From assembly GCA_002449395.1 (NCBI GenBank), contig DKDP01000031.1, forward strand, positions 393-27,099: DNA of 26,707 bases, read 5' to 3'. Shown piece by piece: positions 8,187 to 17,073 of this stretch (the stretch's first letter is position 1; each line of letters opens with the position of its first letter). A program made the translations under genes and the position numbers. The notes beneath the pieces are model-generated. The model saw only the letters and a program-made list of their open reading frames with translations, ran no database searches and was not told where the DNA came from. This DNA comes from Ruminococcaceae bacterium UBA6845. Lineage in GTDB: Bacteria > Bacillota > Clostridia > Oscillospirales > Acutalibacteraceae.

Positions 8187-11100
8187 TTATACACCTTTGA
8201 GTAATTCACCGAGTACGGTTGTGGAGTGATCCTCGGTCGGTCTGAGCTCAACCTCGGAATAGCACTTCATACCTGTACCTGACGGAAGAAGCTTACCGAT
8301 AATAACGTTCTCTTTAAGTCCGAGAAGCGGATCGGTCTTGCCCTTGATTGCAGCGTCGGTAAGAACTCTCGTTGTCTCCTGGAAGGAAGCAGCCGAAAGG
8401 AACGACTCTGTTGCAAGAGAAGCCTTTGTGATACCCATAAGAGTCGGTACGCAGGTTGCGTAATTCGGCTCCTTGCCCTCTGCTTCTGCCTTTTCCTTGA
8501 CCTTCTCGTTGGCAACATAGAACTCGTGTTTTTCAACGATTGATCCCGGCAGGAAGTCTGTATCACCTGCATCCTCAATCTTAACCTTACGCATCATCTG
8601 ACGGACGATAACCTCGATATGCTTATCGTTGATATCAACACCCTGTGTACGGTATGTCTTCTGAACTTCACGGATAAGGTAATCGTGGACAGCTGAAACG
8701 CCTCTGATTGCAAGAACGTCATGCGGATTCGGAGCACCGTCGGTAAGAGCCTGACCCTTTGTTACGTGGTCGCCCTCCTTAACAATCTCACGGAAGCCGT
8801 AAGGAATAAGGTAGGACTTCGACTCGCCATTCTCGCTGTCTGTGATGACAACGTGGCGGCTCTTCTTAACGTCCTCGAACGAAACTGTACCGGAGATTTC
8901 CGAAAGGATTGCAAGAGCCTTGGGCTTTCTTGCCTCGAACAGTTCTTCGATACGGGGAAGACCCTGTGTGATATCGCCGGCATCCTTGGCACCGCCGGTG
9001 TGGAATGTTCTCATTGTAAGCTGTGTACCGGGCTCACCGATGGACTGTGCGGCGATAATACCGACAGCTTCACCGATCGTAACCGGACTGCCTGTTGCAA
9101 GGTTTGAACCGTAGCACTTGATACATACGCCGTGCTCAGTCTTACAGGTGAGAAGCGAACGGATAACAACGGAAGCTACCGAGCCTTCCTCTGCCTCGCC
9201 TGCATTTATCTTTGCCTGGTGATTTGCCTTTGCGTGAGTTGCAACTCTCTCTGCGTCCTCGGCGGTCATCATTCTGGAGTTCTCCATAATAACCTCGCCT
9301 GTCTCCTCATCAACATAGTCATTGAGCAGGAAACGACCTGTAAGACGCTCTGCAAGGTCAACAATCTTACGGTTGCCGTGGAAGATATCGTAAACCTCAA
9401 CGCCCTCTGTGCAGTGGCAGTCCTCCTCACGGATGATGCACTCCTGCGAAACGTCAACAAGACGACGGGTAAGGTAACCTGAGTCAGCTGTACGAAGAGC
9501 TGTATCGGCAAGTCCTTTACGAGCACCACGGGATGAAATGAAGTATTCAAGTATGTTAAGACCCTCACGGTAGTTAGCCTTGATGGGAACTTCGATTGTC
9601 TTACCGGCTGTGTTAGCGATAAGTCCACGCATACCTGCGAGCTGACGAAGCTGTGAATCATTACCACGGGCACCGGAATCAAGCATCATATTGATCGGGT
9701 TGTACTTGTCGAAGTTTGCCTTGAGTTCCTTGGCAACCTCAGATGTACAATTCTCCCAGACCTCGATAACTCGGTCGGAACGCTCGGAGTTTGTAATAAG
9801 TCCTCGCTCGTAGTTACGGTTAATCTTATCAACCTTAGCCTCAGCATCAGCAATAAGCTCTGCTTTCTTCGGCGGAATTGTTGCATCGAACGCAGCAACG
9901 GTGATACCGCTTCGTGTGGAGTGCTTATAGCCCTGAGCCTTAATATTATCAAGCATTTCCGCCGCAACGGCTGTGCCGTGAACACGGATACACTTGTCGA
10001 TGATCTTACCGAGGTTGCCCTTCTTAACAAGGAAGTCAATCTCAAGCTTGAACATACTGTCTATATCCTCGGGATCACGCTCAACGAATCCGAGATCCTG
10101 CGGGATCGGGTTGTTGAAGATAACCTTACCGAGTGTTGTCGGAACAAGGCGTGTGTACTCAACGCCATTGATCGTCTTTTTCATACGAATCTTGACAGAT
10201 GAATGAAGAGTGATGATACCCTCATCATATGCCATAATAGCTTCCTCAACGTTGCGGAAAGCCTTACCCTCGCCCGGCTCACCCGGCTTCTCAAGAGTCA
10301 GGTAATAAGAACCGAGGATCATATCCTGGGTCGGAACGGCAACAGGACGTCCATCCGAGGGCTTGAGGAGGTTGTTAGCAGCAAGCATAAGGAATCTTGC
10401 CTCAGCCTGTGCCTCAGCCGAAAGAGGAACGTGAACAGCCATCTGGTCACCGTCGAAGTCGGCGTTGAAAGCCGTACAAACGAGCGGATGGAGCTTAATG
10501 GCACGACCCTCAACGAGTACCGGCTCGAAAGCCTGGATACCGAGTCTGTGAAGTGTCGGAGCACGGTTGAGCATTACCGGGTGATCCTTGATAACAACTT
10601 CAAGTGCGTCCCAAACCTCGGGATGTACCTTTTCGACCATCTTTCTTGCAGACTTAACATTGCCTGCCTTTTCTGTTTCAACAAGTCGCTTCATAACGAA
10701 GGGCTTGAAGAGCTCAAGTGCCATTTCCTTAGGAAGACCGCACTGATAGAGCTTGAGTTCGGGACCTACAACGATAACCGAACGACCTGAGTAGTCAACA
10801 CGCTTACCGAGGAGGTTCTGACGGAAACGTCCCTGCTTACCCTTAAGCATATCGGAAAGAGACTTGAGAGCTCTGTTGTTCGGACCCGTTACCGGACGGC
10901 CTCTTCTGCCGTTATCAATAAGGGCGTCAACAGCCTCCTGAAGCATTCTCTTTTCGTTGCGCACGATGATATCGGGTGCGCCGAGCTCAAGGAGCTTCTT
11001 AAGACGGTTATTACGGTTGATAACACGACGGTAAAGATCGTTAAGATCGGATGTTGCAAATCTGCCGCCGTCGAGCTGAACCATAGGACGGATATCCGGC

Positions 11101-11801
11101 GGAATAACCGGAATAACGTCGAGGATCATCCACTCGGGCTTATTGCCTGAGGTTCTGAAAGCCTCGATAACCTCAAGGCGCTTGAGAGCCTTTGCTCTCT
11201 TCTGAGCGGATGTGCCGTTGAGCTCCTCACGAAGCTCAGCCGAAAGAGCGTCAAGATCAACCTCCTGAAGAAGAGTCTTGATGGCCTCGGCACCCATACC
11301 TGCCTTGAAATCATCCTCGTATCTTTCACGATACTCCATATATGCTTTCTCGTCAAGGATCTGCTTCTTCTCAAGCGGTGTATCGCCCGGATCGGTTACG
11401 ATGTACGATGCGAAGTAGAGAACCTTTTCGAGGTTTCTCGGTGTGATGTCAAGAACAAGACCGATTCTTGACGGGATTCCCTTGAAATACCAGATATGAG
11501 AGACAGGAGCCGCAAGCTCGATGTGACCCATACGCTCACGACGAACCTTAGCTTTTGTAACTTCAACGCCGCAGCGGTCACAGATAATGCCCTTGTGGCG
11601 AACTCTCTTGTACTTTCCGCAATGGCACTCCCAGTCCTTAGTGGGTCCGAAAATTCTCTCGCAGAAAAGTCCGTCTTTTTCCGGTTTAAGGGTACGGTAA
11701 TTTATAGTTTCGGGCTTGGTTACCTCACCGTAAGACCATTCTCTGATCTGTTCCGGTGAAGCAAGACCGATTTTAATTGATTCAAAGGTATTGTTTTCCA
11801 A
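8187..11801 (-). CDS. rpoC: DNA-directed RNA polymerase subunit beta'
   Basis: 1204 residues, full length for a Firmicutes beta' without the large insertions of proteobacteria. The N-terminal zinc ribbon has C59, C61, C74 and C77 (CHCGKYKRV...ICDRCG). The catalytic NADFDGDQMAVH sits at 446-457 with Mg-binding D448, D450 and D452. The rudder/lid region RQNLLGKRVDYSGRSVIVVGP is at about 328-346. The second zinc site is present (DCHC, then CKTEHGVCIKC), and the trigger-loop/bridge segment includes GEPGTQLTMRTFHTGG. The start is TTG at 11801: AGGGG lies 8 nt upstream, the N-terminus MENNTFESIKIGLASPEQIR matches the family, and no ATG or GTG is in frame nearby. It follows rpoB by 87 bp. Confidence 0.98.
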   Translation of the reverse strand: MENNTFESIKIGLASPEQIREWSYGEVTKPETINYRTLKPEKDGLFCERIFGPTKDWECHCGKYKRVRHKGIICDRCGVEVTKAKVRRERMGHIELAAPVSHIWYFKGIPSRIGLVLDITPRNLEKVLYFASYIVTDPGDTPLEKKQILDEKAYMEYRERYEDDFKAGMGAEAIKTLLQEVDLDALSAELREELNGTSAQKRAKALKRLEVIEAFRTSGNKPEWMILDVIPVIPPDIRPMVQLDGGRFATSDLNDLYRRVINRNNRLKKLLELGAPDIIVRNEKRMLQEAVDALIDNGRRGRPVTGPNNRALKSLSDMLKGKQGRFRQNLLGKRVDYSGRSVIVVGPELKLYQCGLPKEMALELFKPFVMKRLVETEKAGNVKSARKMVEKVHPEVWDALEVVIKDHPVMLNRAPTLHRLGIQAFEPVLVEGRAIKLHPLVCTAFNADFDGDQMAVHVPLSAEAQAEARFLMLAANNLLKPSDGRPVAVPTQDMILGSYYLTLEKPGEPGEGKAFRNVEEAIMAYDEGIITLHSSVKIRMKKTINGVEYTRLVPTTLGKVIFNNPIPQDLGFVERDPEDIDSMFKLEIDFLVKKGNLGKIIDKCIRVHGTAVAAEMLDNIKAQGYKHSTRSGITVAAFDATIPPKKAELIADAEAKVDKINRNYERGLITNSERSDRVIEVWENCTSEVAKELKANFDKYNPINMMLDSGARGNDSQLRQLAGMRGLIANTAGKTIEVPIKANYREGLNILEYFISSRGARKGLADTALRTADSGYLTRRLVDVSQECIIREEDCHCTEGVEVYDIFHGNRKIVDLAERLTGRFLLNDYVDEETGEVIMENSRMMTAEDAERVATHAKANHQAKINAGEAEEGSVASVVIRSLLTCKTEHGVCIKCYGSNLATGSPVTIGEAVGIIAAQSIGEPGTQLTMRTFHTGGAKDAGDITQGLPRIEELFEARKPKALAILSEISGTVSFEDVKKSRHVVITDSENGESKSYLIPYGFREIVKEGDHVTKGQALTDGAPNPHDVLAIRGVSAVHDYLIREVQKTYRTQGVDINDKHIEVIVRQMMRKVKIEDAGDTDFLPGSIVEKHEFYVANEKVKEKAEAEGKEPNYATCVPTLMGITKASLATESFLSAASFQETTRVLTDAAIKGKTDPLLGLKENVIIGKLLPSGTGMKCYSEVELRPTEDHSTTVLGELLKGV

Positions 11802-11822
11802 TCTGAATGCCCCTTTTCCTTA

Positions 11823-11854
11823 AGGCAGAGCCGCAAATTCATGCGGCATTGCCT
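11823..11854 (-). other. Intergenic hairpin between rpoB and rpoC
   Basis: GCCGCA (11830-11835) pairs with TGCGGC (11842-11847) around AATTCA, extended by GGCA/TGCC across small internal loops. It has no U tract, so it is more likely a processing or translation-control element near the rpoC start region than a terminator. Folding was judged by eye only. Confidence 0.4.
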
Positions 11855-11888
11855 CTAAATCTATTTCAATACAACTTGCAGTCTGTTA

Positions 11889-14800
11889 TTAGTCGAAGCT
11901 CTCTTCGTCATCGTCCGAGAACATATCGTCAATGTCCTCAAAGATTTCGTCAAAGGATTCTTCCTCGTCTTCATCCTCGATGAGGTTGCCCTCTTCATCC
12001 TCAAGAGCATAACCCTCGGCGCCCTCCATATCATTTACCTGAGTGAACGCCTTATCGTCGGACGCTGTAAATCCGAGCTCATCATCAAAGTTCTGCTTGA
12101 GGTCAATCTCGTTCTCGTCCTTGTCATAAACACGAACATCAAGACCGAGTGACTGAAGCTCTTTAACAAGAACCTTGAATGACTCCGGAATACCCGACTG
12201 AGGAACATTGTTGCCCTTAACGATTGCTTCGTATGTCTTAACACGTCCTACAACGTCGTCTGACTTGACTGTAAGGATTTCCTGAAGTGTGTATGCTGCG
12301 CCGTAAGCCTCGAGCGCCCAAACTTCCATCTCACCGAAACGCTGACCGCCGAACTGAGCTTTACCGCCCAAAGGCTGCTGAGTAACGAGTGAATACGGAC
12401 CTGTCGAACGTGCGTGGATCTTATCGTCAACAAGGTGCAACAGCTTGAGGTAATACATTATACCGACTGTTACGGGGTTATCGAACTTGCGTCCGGTACG
12501 GCCGTCTGTAAGGATCGACTTACCGTCCTCACGGATTCCGAGCTCCTTAAACATTTCCTTGATATCCGACTCGTGTGCGCCGTCGAATACGGGAGTCATA
12601 ACTCTCCAGCCGAGATGCTTAGCGGCAAATCCGAGGTTAACCTCAAGAACCTGACCGATATTCATTCGGGACGGAACGCCCAACGGATTAAGAACGATGT
12701 CAAGCGGAGTACCGTCCTCAAGGAACGGCATATCCTCCTGCGGAAGAATACGTGAAACAACACCCTTGTTTCCGTGACGGCCTGCCATCTTGTCACCGAC
12801 AGAGAGCTTACGCTTCTGTGCAATGTAGCAGCGAACAACCTTGTTTACGCCGGGACTGAGTTCGTCGCTGTTTTCTCTTGTGAACACCTCAACGTTTACG
12901 ATGATACCGTACTCACCGTGCGGCACACGCAGTGAAGTGTCTCTGACTTCCTTAGCCTTCTCACCGAAGATTGCACGGAGAAGTCTCTCTTCGGGAGTGA
13001 GCTCCGTCTCGCCCTTAGGAGTTACCTTACCGACGAGGATGTCGCCTGAGCGAACCTCTGCGCCGACACGGATAATTCCACGATCATCAAGATCCTTGAG
13101 AGCGTCGTCGCCGACGTTCGGAATATCTCTTGTGATCTCCTCGGGTCCGAGCTTAGTGTCTCTTGCCTCAATTTCAAATTCTTCTATATGAATTGATGTG
13201 TAAACATCGTCTCTTACGAGCTTTTCGTTGATAAGAACAGCATCCTCGTAGTTATAACCCTCCCAGGTCATAAAGCCGATAAGAGCATTCTTACCGAGTG
13301 AAATCTCACCGTGATCCGTTGCGGGGCCGTCGGCGATAACGTCGCCCTTTTTAACCTCCTGGCCGAGATCTACGATCGGCTTCTGGTTAATGCAGGTGCC
13401 CTGGTTGGAACGCATAAACTTTGTGAGATTGTATCTGTCGATACCGTCTGCTGTCTGAATTTCAACATAATCGGCATTGACGTGAACTACGACGCCGTCC
13501 TTCTTACAAAGGACAACCGTACCCGAGTCAACAGCCGCCTTATACTCCATACCTGTTCCGACGATCGGAGCCTCGGTGCGGAGAAGAGGAACAGCCTGTC
13601 GCTGCATGTTTGATCCCATAAGTGCACGGTTTGCGTCATCGTTCTCAAGGAACGGGATCATAGCGGTAGCAACGGAAACGAGCATCTTCGGCGAAACATC
13701 CATAAAGCTGACTCTGGAATTGTCAATCTCGTGGAACTCGTCACGGTAACGAGCCATAACCTTACGTCTTACGAAATGACCTTCCTCGTCAAGCGGTTCG
13801 TTTGCCTGAGCAACGATGAACTCGTCCTCCTGATCCGCTGTCATATAAACAACCTCGTCAAGAACCTTGCCGTCGACTACTCGTCTGTACGGAGCCTCGA
13901 TAAAGCCGTATTTGTTTATCTTTGCAAAGGTTGCAAGATAGGAGATAAGTCCGATGTTCGGACCTTCGGGAGTCTCGATAGGACACATACGGCCATAGTG
14001 GCTGTAATGAACATCTCGAACCTCGAATCCTGCACGGTCACGGGAAAGTCCTCCGGGACCGAGGGCGGAAAGACGGCGCTTGTGAGTAAGCTCGGCAAGC
14101 GGGTTCGTCTGATCCATAAACTGTGAAAGCGGTGATGAACCGAAAAATTCCTTGATCGCCATAAGCACGGGGCGAATGTTGATAAGGGTCTGCGGTGTTA
14201 TCTTGTCGTCATCCTCCTGAGCCTGAAGAGTCATTCTTTCACGGACAACTCTTTCCATTCTCGCAAGACCGATTCTGAACTGGTTCTGGAGAAGCTCGCC
14301 TACGCAGCGGATACGACGGTTGCCGAGGTGGTCGATATCGTCTGTTCTGCCGATGCCGAAAGCAATGGAGTTAACGTAGTTGATTGATGAGAAAATATCG
14401 TCGATTGTGATATGCTTCGGAATAAGGTCGTCGCAGCGATCCTTGAGAAGTCCGAGGAGAGCATTGTCATCCTCAACGTCAGCCTCAAGGATTTCCTTGA
14501 GAACCGAGAAAGAAACTCTCTCATTGATACCGATCTCGTCAAGCTGATCCTCAGTGAACTGCGGGAAATACGGCTTGATGTCAACCATTCCGTTGGAGAT
14601 AACCTTGATCTCCTTATCGTCGTCAACCTTTACAAATACAACATTGACGCCTGCCTGCTCAATTTCAATCGCCTTTTCCTTGGAAACTACCTCACCCTCC
14701 TCGGCAAGGAGCTCGCCGGTGAGCGGTGCGATAACAGGCTGAGAAAGGGTTGCGCCTACGATACGGTCAAACAATGAAAGTTTCTTGTTATATTTGTATC

Positions 14801-15617
14801 TGCCGACTCTGGAAATATCGTAACGGTACGGATCAAAGAACAGATTGTCAAGATGAGTCTGAGCTGTTTCAAGAGTTGCGGGCTCGCCGGGACGGAGCTT
14901 TTTGAATACCTCCATCAAAGCCTCTTCGGTGTTCTGTGTTTCATCTCTTTCAAGCGTAGCCTCAAGACGGGGATCATATCCGAAAAATTCACGGATATCC
15001 GTGTTCGAGCTGAGACCCAAAGCTCTGATAAATGTTGTGATAAAGATCTTTCTGTTCTTATCAATACGAACATAGAAAAGATCGTTGACATCGGTCTCGT
15101 ACTCGAGCCATGCGCCTCGGTTCGGGATAACGGTGTTTGAATAAAGCTCAATACCTGTCTTATCATGGGTCATATCGTAGTAAACGCCCGGTGAACGAAC
15201 AAGCTGTGAAACAATCGCACGCTCGGCACCGTTTATGATAAACGTACCGCTGTCCGTCATTATCGGGAAGTCACCCATATAGACTTCGCTCTCTTTTACG
15301 ACGCCGGTTTCCTTGTTGAGGAGACGTGCCTTTACACGCATCGGTGCGGAATAACTCGCATCACGCTCTTTGCACTCTCTGATGGTGTACTTCGGCTTGT
15401 CGTCCATTCTGTAATCGACAAACTTGAGCACCCAGTTACCGGTATAATCGGTAATATCCGCAATATCACGGAATACCTCTTTAAGTCCGGTCTCAAGAAA
15501 CCACCTGTATGAGTCCTTCTGAATCTCAATGAGGTTTGGCATTTCCATAACCTCTTTGATCTTGCCGAAGCTCATTCTGGTTCTGCTGCCCCTTGCTACG
15601 GGAGAAACATTCGTCAT
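11889..15617 (-). CDS. rpoB: DNA-directed RNA polymerase subunit beta
   Basis: 1242 residues, full-length beta subunit. The rifampicin-pocket segment at 493-523 (GSSPLSQFMDQTNPLAEL, then THKRRLSALGPGG) keeps D502, H512 and S517, equivalent to E. coli D516, H526 and S531, so sensitivity to rifampicin is expected; the residue at the E. coli Q510 position is proline. Downstream are RMCPIETPEGPNIGLI, the GEMEVWALEAYGAAYTLQE block near the C-terminus and KGNNVPQSGIPESFKVL. After about residue 1200 comes a highly acidic tail rich in D and E, common in clostridial beta subunits. Start ATG 15617, with GGAG about 10 nt upstream. It heads a two-gene operon with rpoC and has its own promoter and leader; rplJ/rplL are not adjacent. 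Confidence 0.98.
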   Translation of the reverse strand: MTNVSPVARGSRTRMSFGKIKEVMEMPNLIEIQKDSYRWFLETGLKEVFRDIADITDYTGNWVLKFVDYRMDDKPKYTIRECKERDASYSAPMRVKARLLNKETGVVKESEVYMGDFPIMTDSGTFIINGAERAIVSQLVRSPGVYYDMTHDKTGIELYSNTVIPNRGAWLEYETDVNDLFYVRIDKNRKIFITTFIRALGLSSNTDIREFFGYDPRLEATLERDETQNTEEALMEVFKKLRPGEPATLETAQTHLDNLFFDPYRYDISRVGRYKYNKKLSLFDRIVGATLSQPVIAPLTGELLAEEGEVVSKEKAIEIEQAGVNVVFVKVDDDKEIKVISNGMVDIKPYFPQFTEDQLDEIGINERVSFSVLKEILEADVEDDNALLGLLKDRCDDLIPKHITIDDIFSSINYVNSIAFGIGRTDDIDHLGNRRIRCVGELLQNQFRIGLARMERVVRERMTLQAQEDDDKITPQTLINIRPVLMAIKEFFGSSPLSQFMDQTNPLAELTHKRRLSALGPGGLSRDRAGFEVRDVHYSHYGRMCPIETPEGPNIGLISYLATFAKINKYGFIEAPYRRVVDGKVLDEVVYMTADQEDEFIVAQANEPLDEEGHFVRRKVMARYRDEFHEIDNSRVSFMDVSPKMLVSVATAMIPFLENDDANRALMGSNMQRQAVPLLRTEAPIVGTGMEYKAAVDSGTVVLCKKDGVVVHVNADYVEIQTADGIDRYNLTKFMRSNQGTCINQKPIVDLGQEVKKGDVIADGPATDHGEISLGKNALIGFMTWEGYNYEDAVLINEKLVRDDVYTSIHIEEFEIEARDTKLGPEEITRDIPNVGDDALKDLDDRGIIRVGAEVRSGDILVGKVTPKGETELTPEERLLRAIFGEKAKEVRDTSLRVPHGEYGIIVNVEVFTRENSDELSPGVNKVVRCYIAQKRKLSVGDKMAGRHGNKGVVSRILPQEDMPFLEDGTPLDIVLNPLGVPSRMNIGQVLEVNLGFAAKHLGWRVMTPVFDGAHESDIKEMFKELGIREDGKSILTDGRTGRKFDNPVTVGIMYYLKLLHLVDDKIHARSTGPYSLVTQQPLGGKAQFGGQRFGEMEVWALEAYGAAYTLQEILTVKSDDVVGRVKTYEAIVKGNNVPQSGIPESFKVLVKELQSLGLDVRVYDKDENEIDLKQNFDDELGFTASDDKAFTQVNDMEGAEGYALEDEEGNLIEDEDEEESFDEIFEDIDDMFSDDDEESFD

Positions 15618-15681
15618 TGACTAACCACTCCGTTCTTTTTATTTTCGTCCGTTTGTAGGATAAGACTTGTTGATTTTGACG

Positions 15682-15724
15682 GTTTTTCCACGAAAAACGG
15701 GCATAATTCGCCCAATGGAAAAAC
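15682..15724 (-). other. Structured element in the rpoB leader RNA
   Basis: Within the predicted 138-nt leader, GTTTTTCCA and TGGAAAAAC (15716-15724 and 15682-15690) can form a 9-bp outer stem enclosing a small GGGC/GCCC hairpin (15710-15713 with 15699-15702). The inner hairpin followed by GTTTTT resembles a short terminator, and the outer stem would sequester that U tract, a layout compatible with attenuation. Pairing was found by eye; function is inference. Elsewhere in 15618-15761 I see no gene. Confidence 0.4.
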
Positions 15725-15761
15725 ACCTAAAGACACACAAGTCCATTATAATCGTTATAGC

Positions 15762-15790
15762 ATTATAATACATTAGTTAAAATAAGTCAA
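15762..15790 (-). promoter_or_regulatory. Strong sigma-A promoter of rpoBC
   Basis: Minus strand TTGACT (15785-15790), 17-bp spacer, TATAAT (15762-15767), with AT-rich DNA upstream (15791-15885) that could act as an UP element. Predicted start near 15755, giving a leader of about 138 nt. Another TATAAT at 15745-15750 lacks a -35 partner. Confidence 0.88.
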
Positions 15791-15889
15791 GCGAAATTTT
15801 GCCGAAATTACGATGTTTTTTAAAAATATGACAATTTTAACAAAATATATAAATTGCGTTGATAATATGTTGAAAATATGCTATAAGAT

Positions 15890-15945
15890 CAGTCTGTAGA
15901 AAAACCCTAAAGCTCAAGAGAGTTTTAGGGCTTTTCTACAGACTG
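15890..15945. repeat. Long near-perfect inverted repeat
   Basis: Arms 15890-15911 and 15923-15945 begin CAGTCTGTAGAAAA and ...CCCTAAA and pair over 22 positions with one mismatch, around an 11-nt loop. It lies directly beside a second hairpin (15946-15972) between the end of the MtnA-like gene and the rpoB promoter. It lacks a U tract on either strand. It may be a dispersed intergenic palindrome or a second terminator stem; copy number elsewhere in the genome is unknown. Confidence 0.7.
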
Positions 15946-15972
15946 AGAACCGTCGGAAATTCCGGCGGTTCT
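15946..15972 (-). terminator. Probable terminator of the lipase-regulator/deaminase/isomerase operon
   Basis: A roughly 12-bp stem, AGAACCGTCGGAA with TTCCGGCGGTTCT, one G-U type pair and a tight loop, 25 bp past the stop of the MtnA-like gene. There is no strong U tract on the minus strand, so confidence rests on stem strength and position. Confidence 0.55.
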
Positions 15973-15997
15973 TTGTATGTAACTATGTGTAATTATA

Positions 15998-17062
15998 TTA
16001 AAGTATCATCTCAAATTCGCCCATTGTACCTCTTTTGAAATAGCTTTCAAGATCATAAGGCGTATAGATTCCCGTGTCGGTAACAACTCCGCTGACAAGC
16101 TCGGGCGGCGTTATATCAAATGCAGGATAATATCCCTTGAGTCCGTCTGCGGCAGTCTTTACACCCATCGCCTGAAGAACGAAATCGGGGTCACGCATTT
16201 CAATTTTAACCGTGTCGATCGCAGTGTGTCCCCTGTCGGGTGCACCCGTTACGAAATACGGGATTCCCGTATATTTTGCGGCAATCGCAATCTGATAGGT
16301 GCCGACCTTGTTAACAACGTGACCGTCCATACATATTACATCCGCCGCCGATGTGAAAACATCGACGTTTTCTTTTTTCATAACGAATGCAGGCATATTG
16401 TCCGTAATGACGGTTGTGTCAAAGCCCATCTCGTGACAAACCGTAGCTGTCAGTCTTGCACCCTGGAAATACGGACGTGTCTCGGGACAGAAAATTCTTA
16501 TATTATTGCCTCTCTCCCTTGCGACCTTGAGCATCATACCGACTATCGTTTCGCCGAAGCACTGGGTCATAACCGTGCCGTTCTGCGGAAACATATCGAC
16601 AAGGTGTTCCGCAATGAGGTTTATTTTTTTATACCTGAGGTTGTTAGCCTCAACCGTATGCTCAACAATTTTTTCGCTGACGTTCTCCCCTGCCGCTATC
16701 GCTTTCTTTGCCGCATCGAGGCATCCGCCCGTGATAAGAGTCATACGCTTAACCGTTGTCGGACGTGCGTGTGAAATCGTATATGCCGCCTCGGTGAGAT
16801 AATCAATCTGCTCGGACGCTGTTTTGTCCTTACATTCGTAAGCGGCAAGAGCCATTCCCATTGCCGCCGCCGTGTACGGTCCTGCGCTCTGAGTTACCAT
16901 ATCCTTAATCGCCTGAGTAACCTCGTGGTGATTCTTGCAGGTAACGAACTCAACCTTTCTCGGATAAATACGTCGGTCAAGGATTCTGACCTCTCCGTTT
17001 TCGTACCACGCCACATTCTCGTATCTCAGCATAAAAGCCAAGTCTTTGTCCATTCTTTCCAT
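15998..17062 (-). CDS. MtnA/eIF2B-family sugar-phosphate isomerase, divergent
   Basis: 354 residues, the length of methylthioribose-1-phosphate isomerases (aldose to ketose sugar-1-phosphate). Family hallmarks are clear: ARPTTV (99-104), catalytic-type C168 in VMTQCFG, CPETRPYFQGARLTA (192-206), TDNMPAFVM, D241 in AADV, NKVGTYQIAI (251-260) and the C-terminal PAFDITPPELVSGVVTDTGIYTP. C168 and D241 match C160 and D240 of B. subtilis MtnA. However, the canonical VRGAPAIG loop is replaced by VTQSAGPYTAA (56-66), and NGD after the catalytic Asp is DGH. The substrate may therefore differ from 5-methylthioribose-1-phosphate. ATG 17062 follows GAGGTAG and starts 11 bp after the deaminase stop, so the two are translated from one message. 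A nucleoside phosphorylase would be needed between them and is not seen here. Confidence 0.8.
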   Translation of the reverse strand: MERMDKDLAFMLRYENVAWYENGEVRILDRRIYPRKVEFVTCKNHHEVTQAIKDMVTQSAGPYTAAAMGMALAAYECKDKTASEQIDYLTEAAYTISHARPTTVKRMTLITGGCLDAAKKAIAAGENVSEKIVEHTVEANNLRYKKINLIAEHLVDMFPQNGTVMTQCFGETIVGMMLKVARERGNNIRIFCPETRPYFQGARLTATVCHEMGFDTTVITDNMPAFVMKKENVDVFTSAADVICMDGHVVNKVGTYQIAIAAKYTGIPYFVTGAPDRGHTAIDTVKIEMRDPDFVLQAMGVKTAADGLKGYYPAFDITPPELVSGVVTDTGIYTPYDLESYFKRGTMGEFEMIL

Positions 17063-17073
17063 TGTGCTACCTC

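Noticed and set aside
10203..10790. 195-codon plus-strand open frame inside rpoC
   Set aside because: Antisense to a conserved catalytic part of beta' and explained by its codon bias; no motif of its own.
15526..15726. Possible leader peptide overlapping the rpoB start
   Set aside because: Begins at a GTG without a properly spaced ribosome binding site, overlaps rpoB out of frame and follows its codon pattern.
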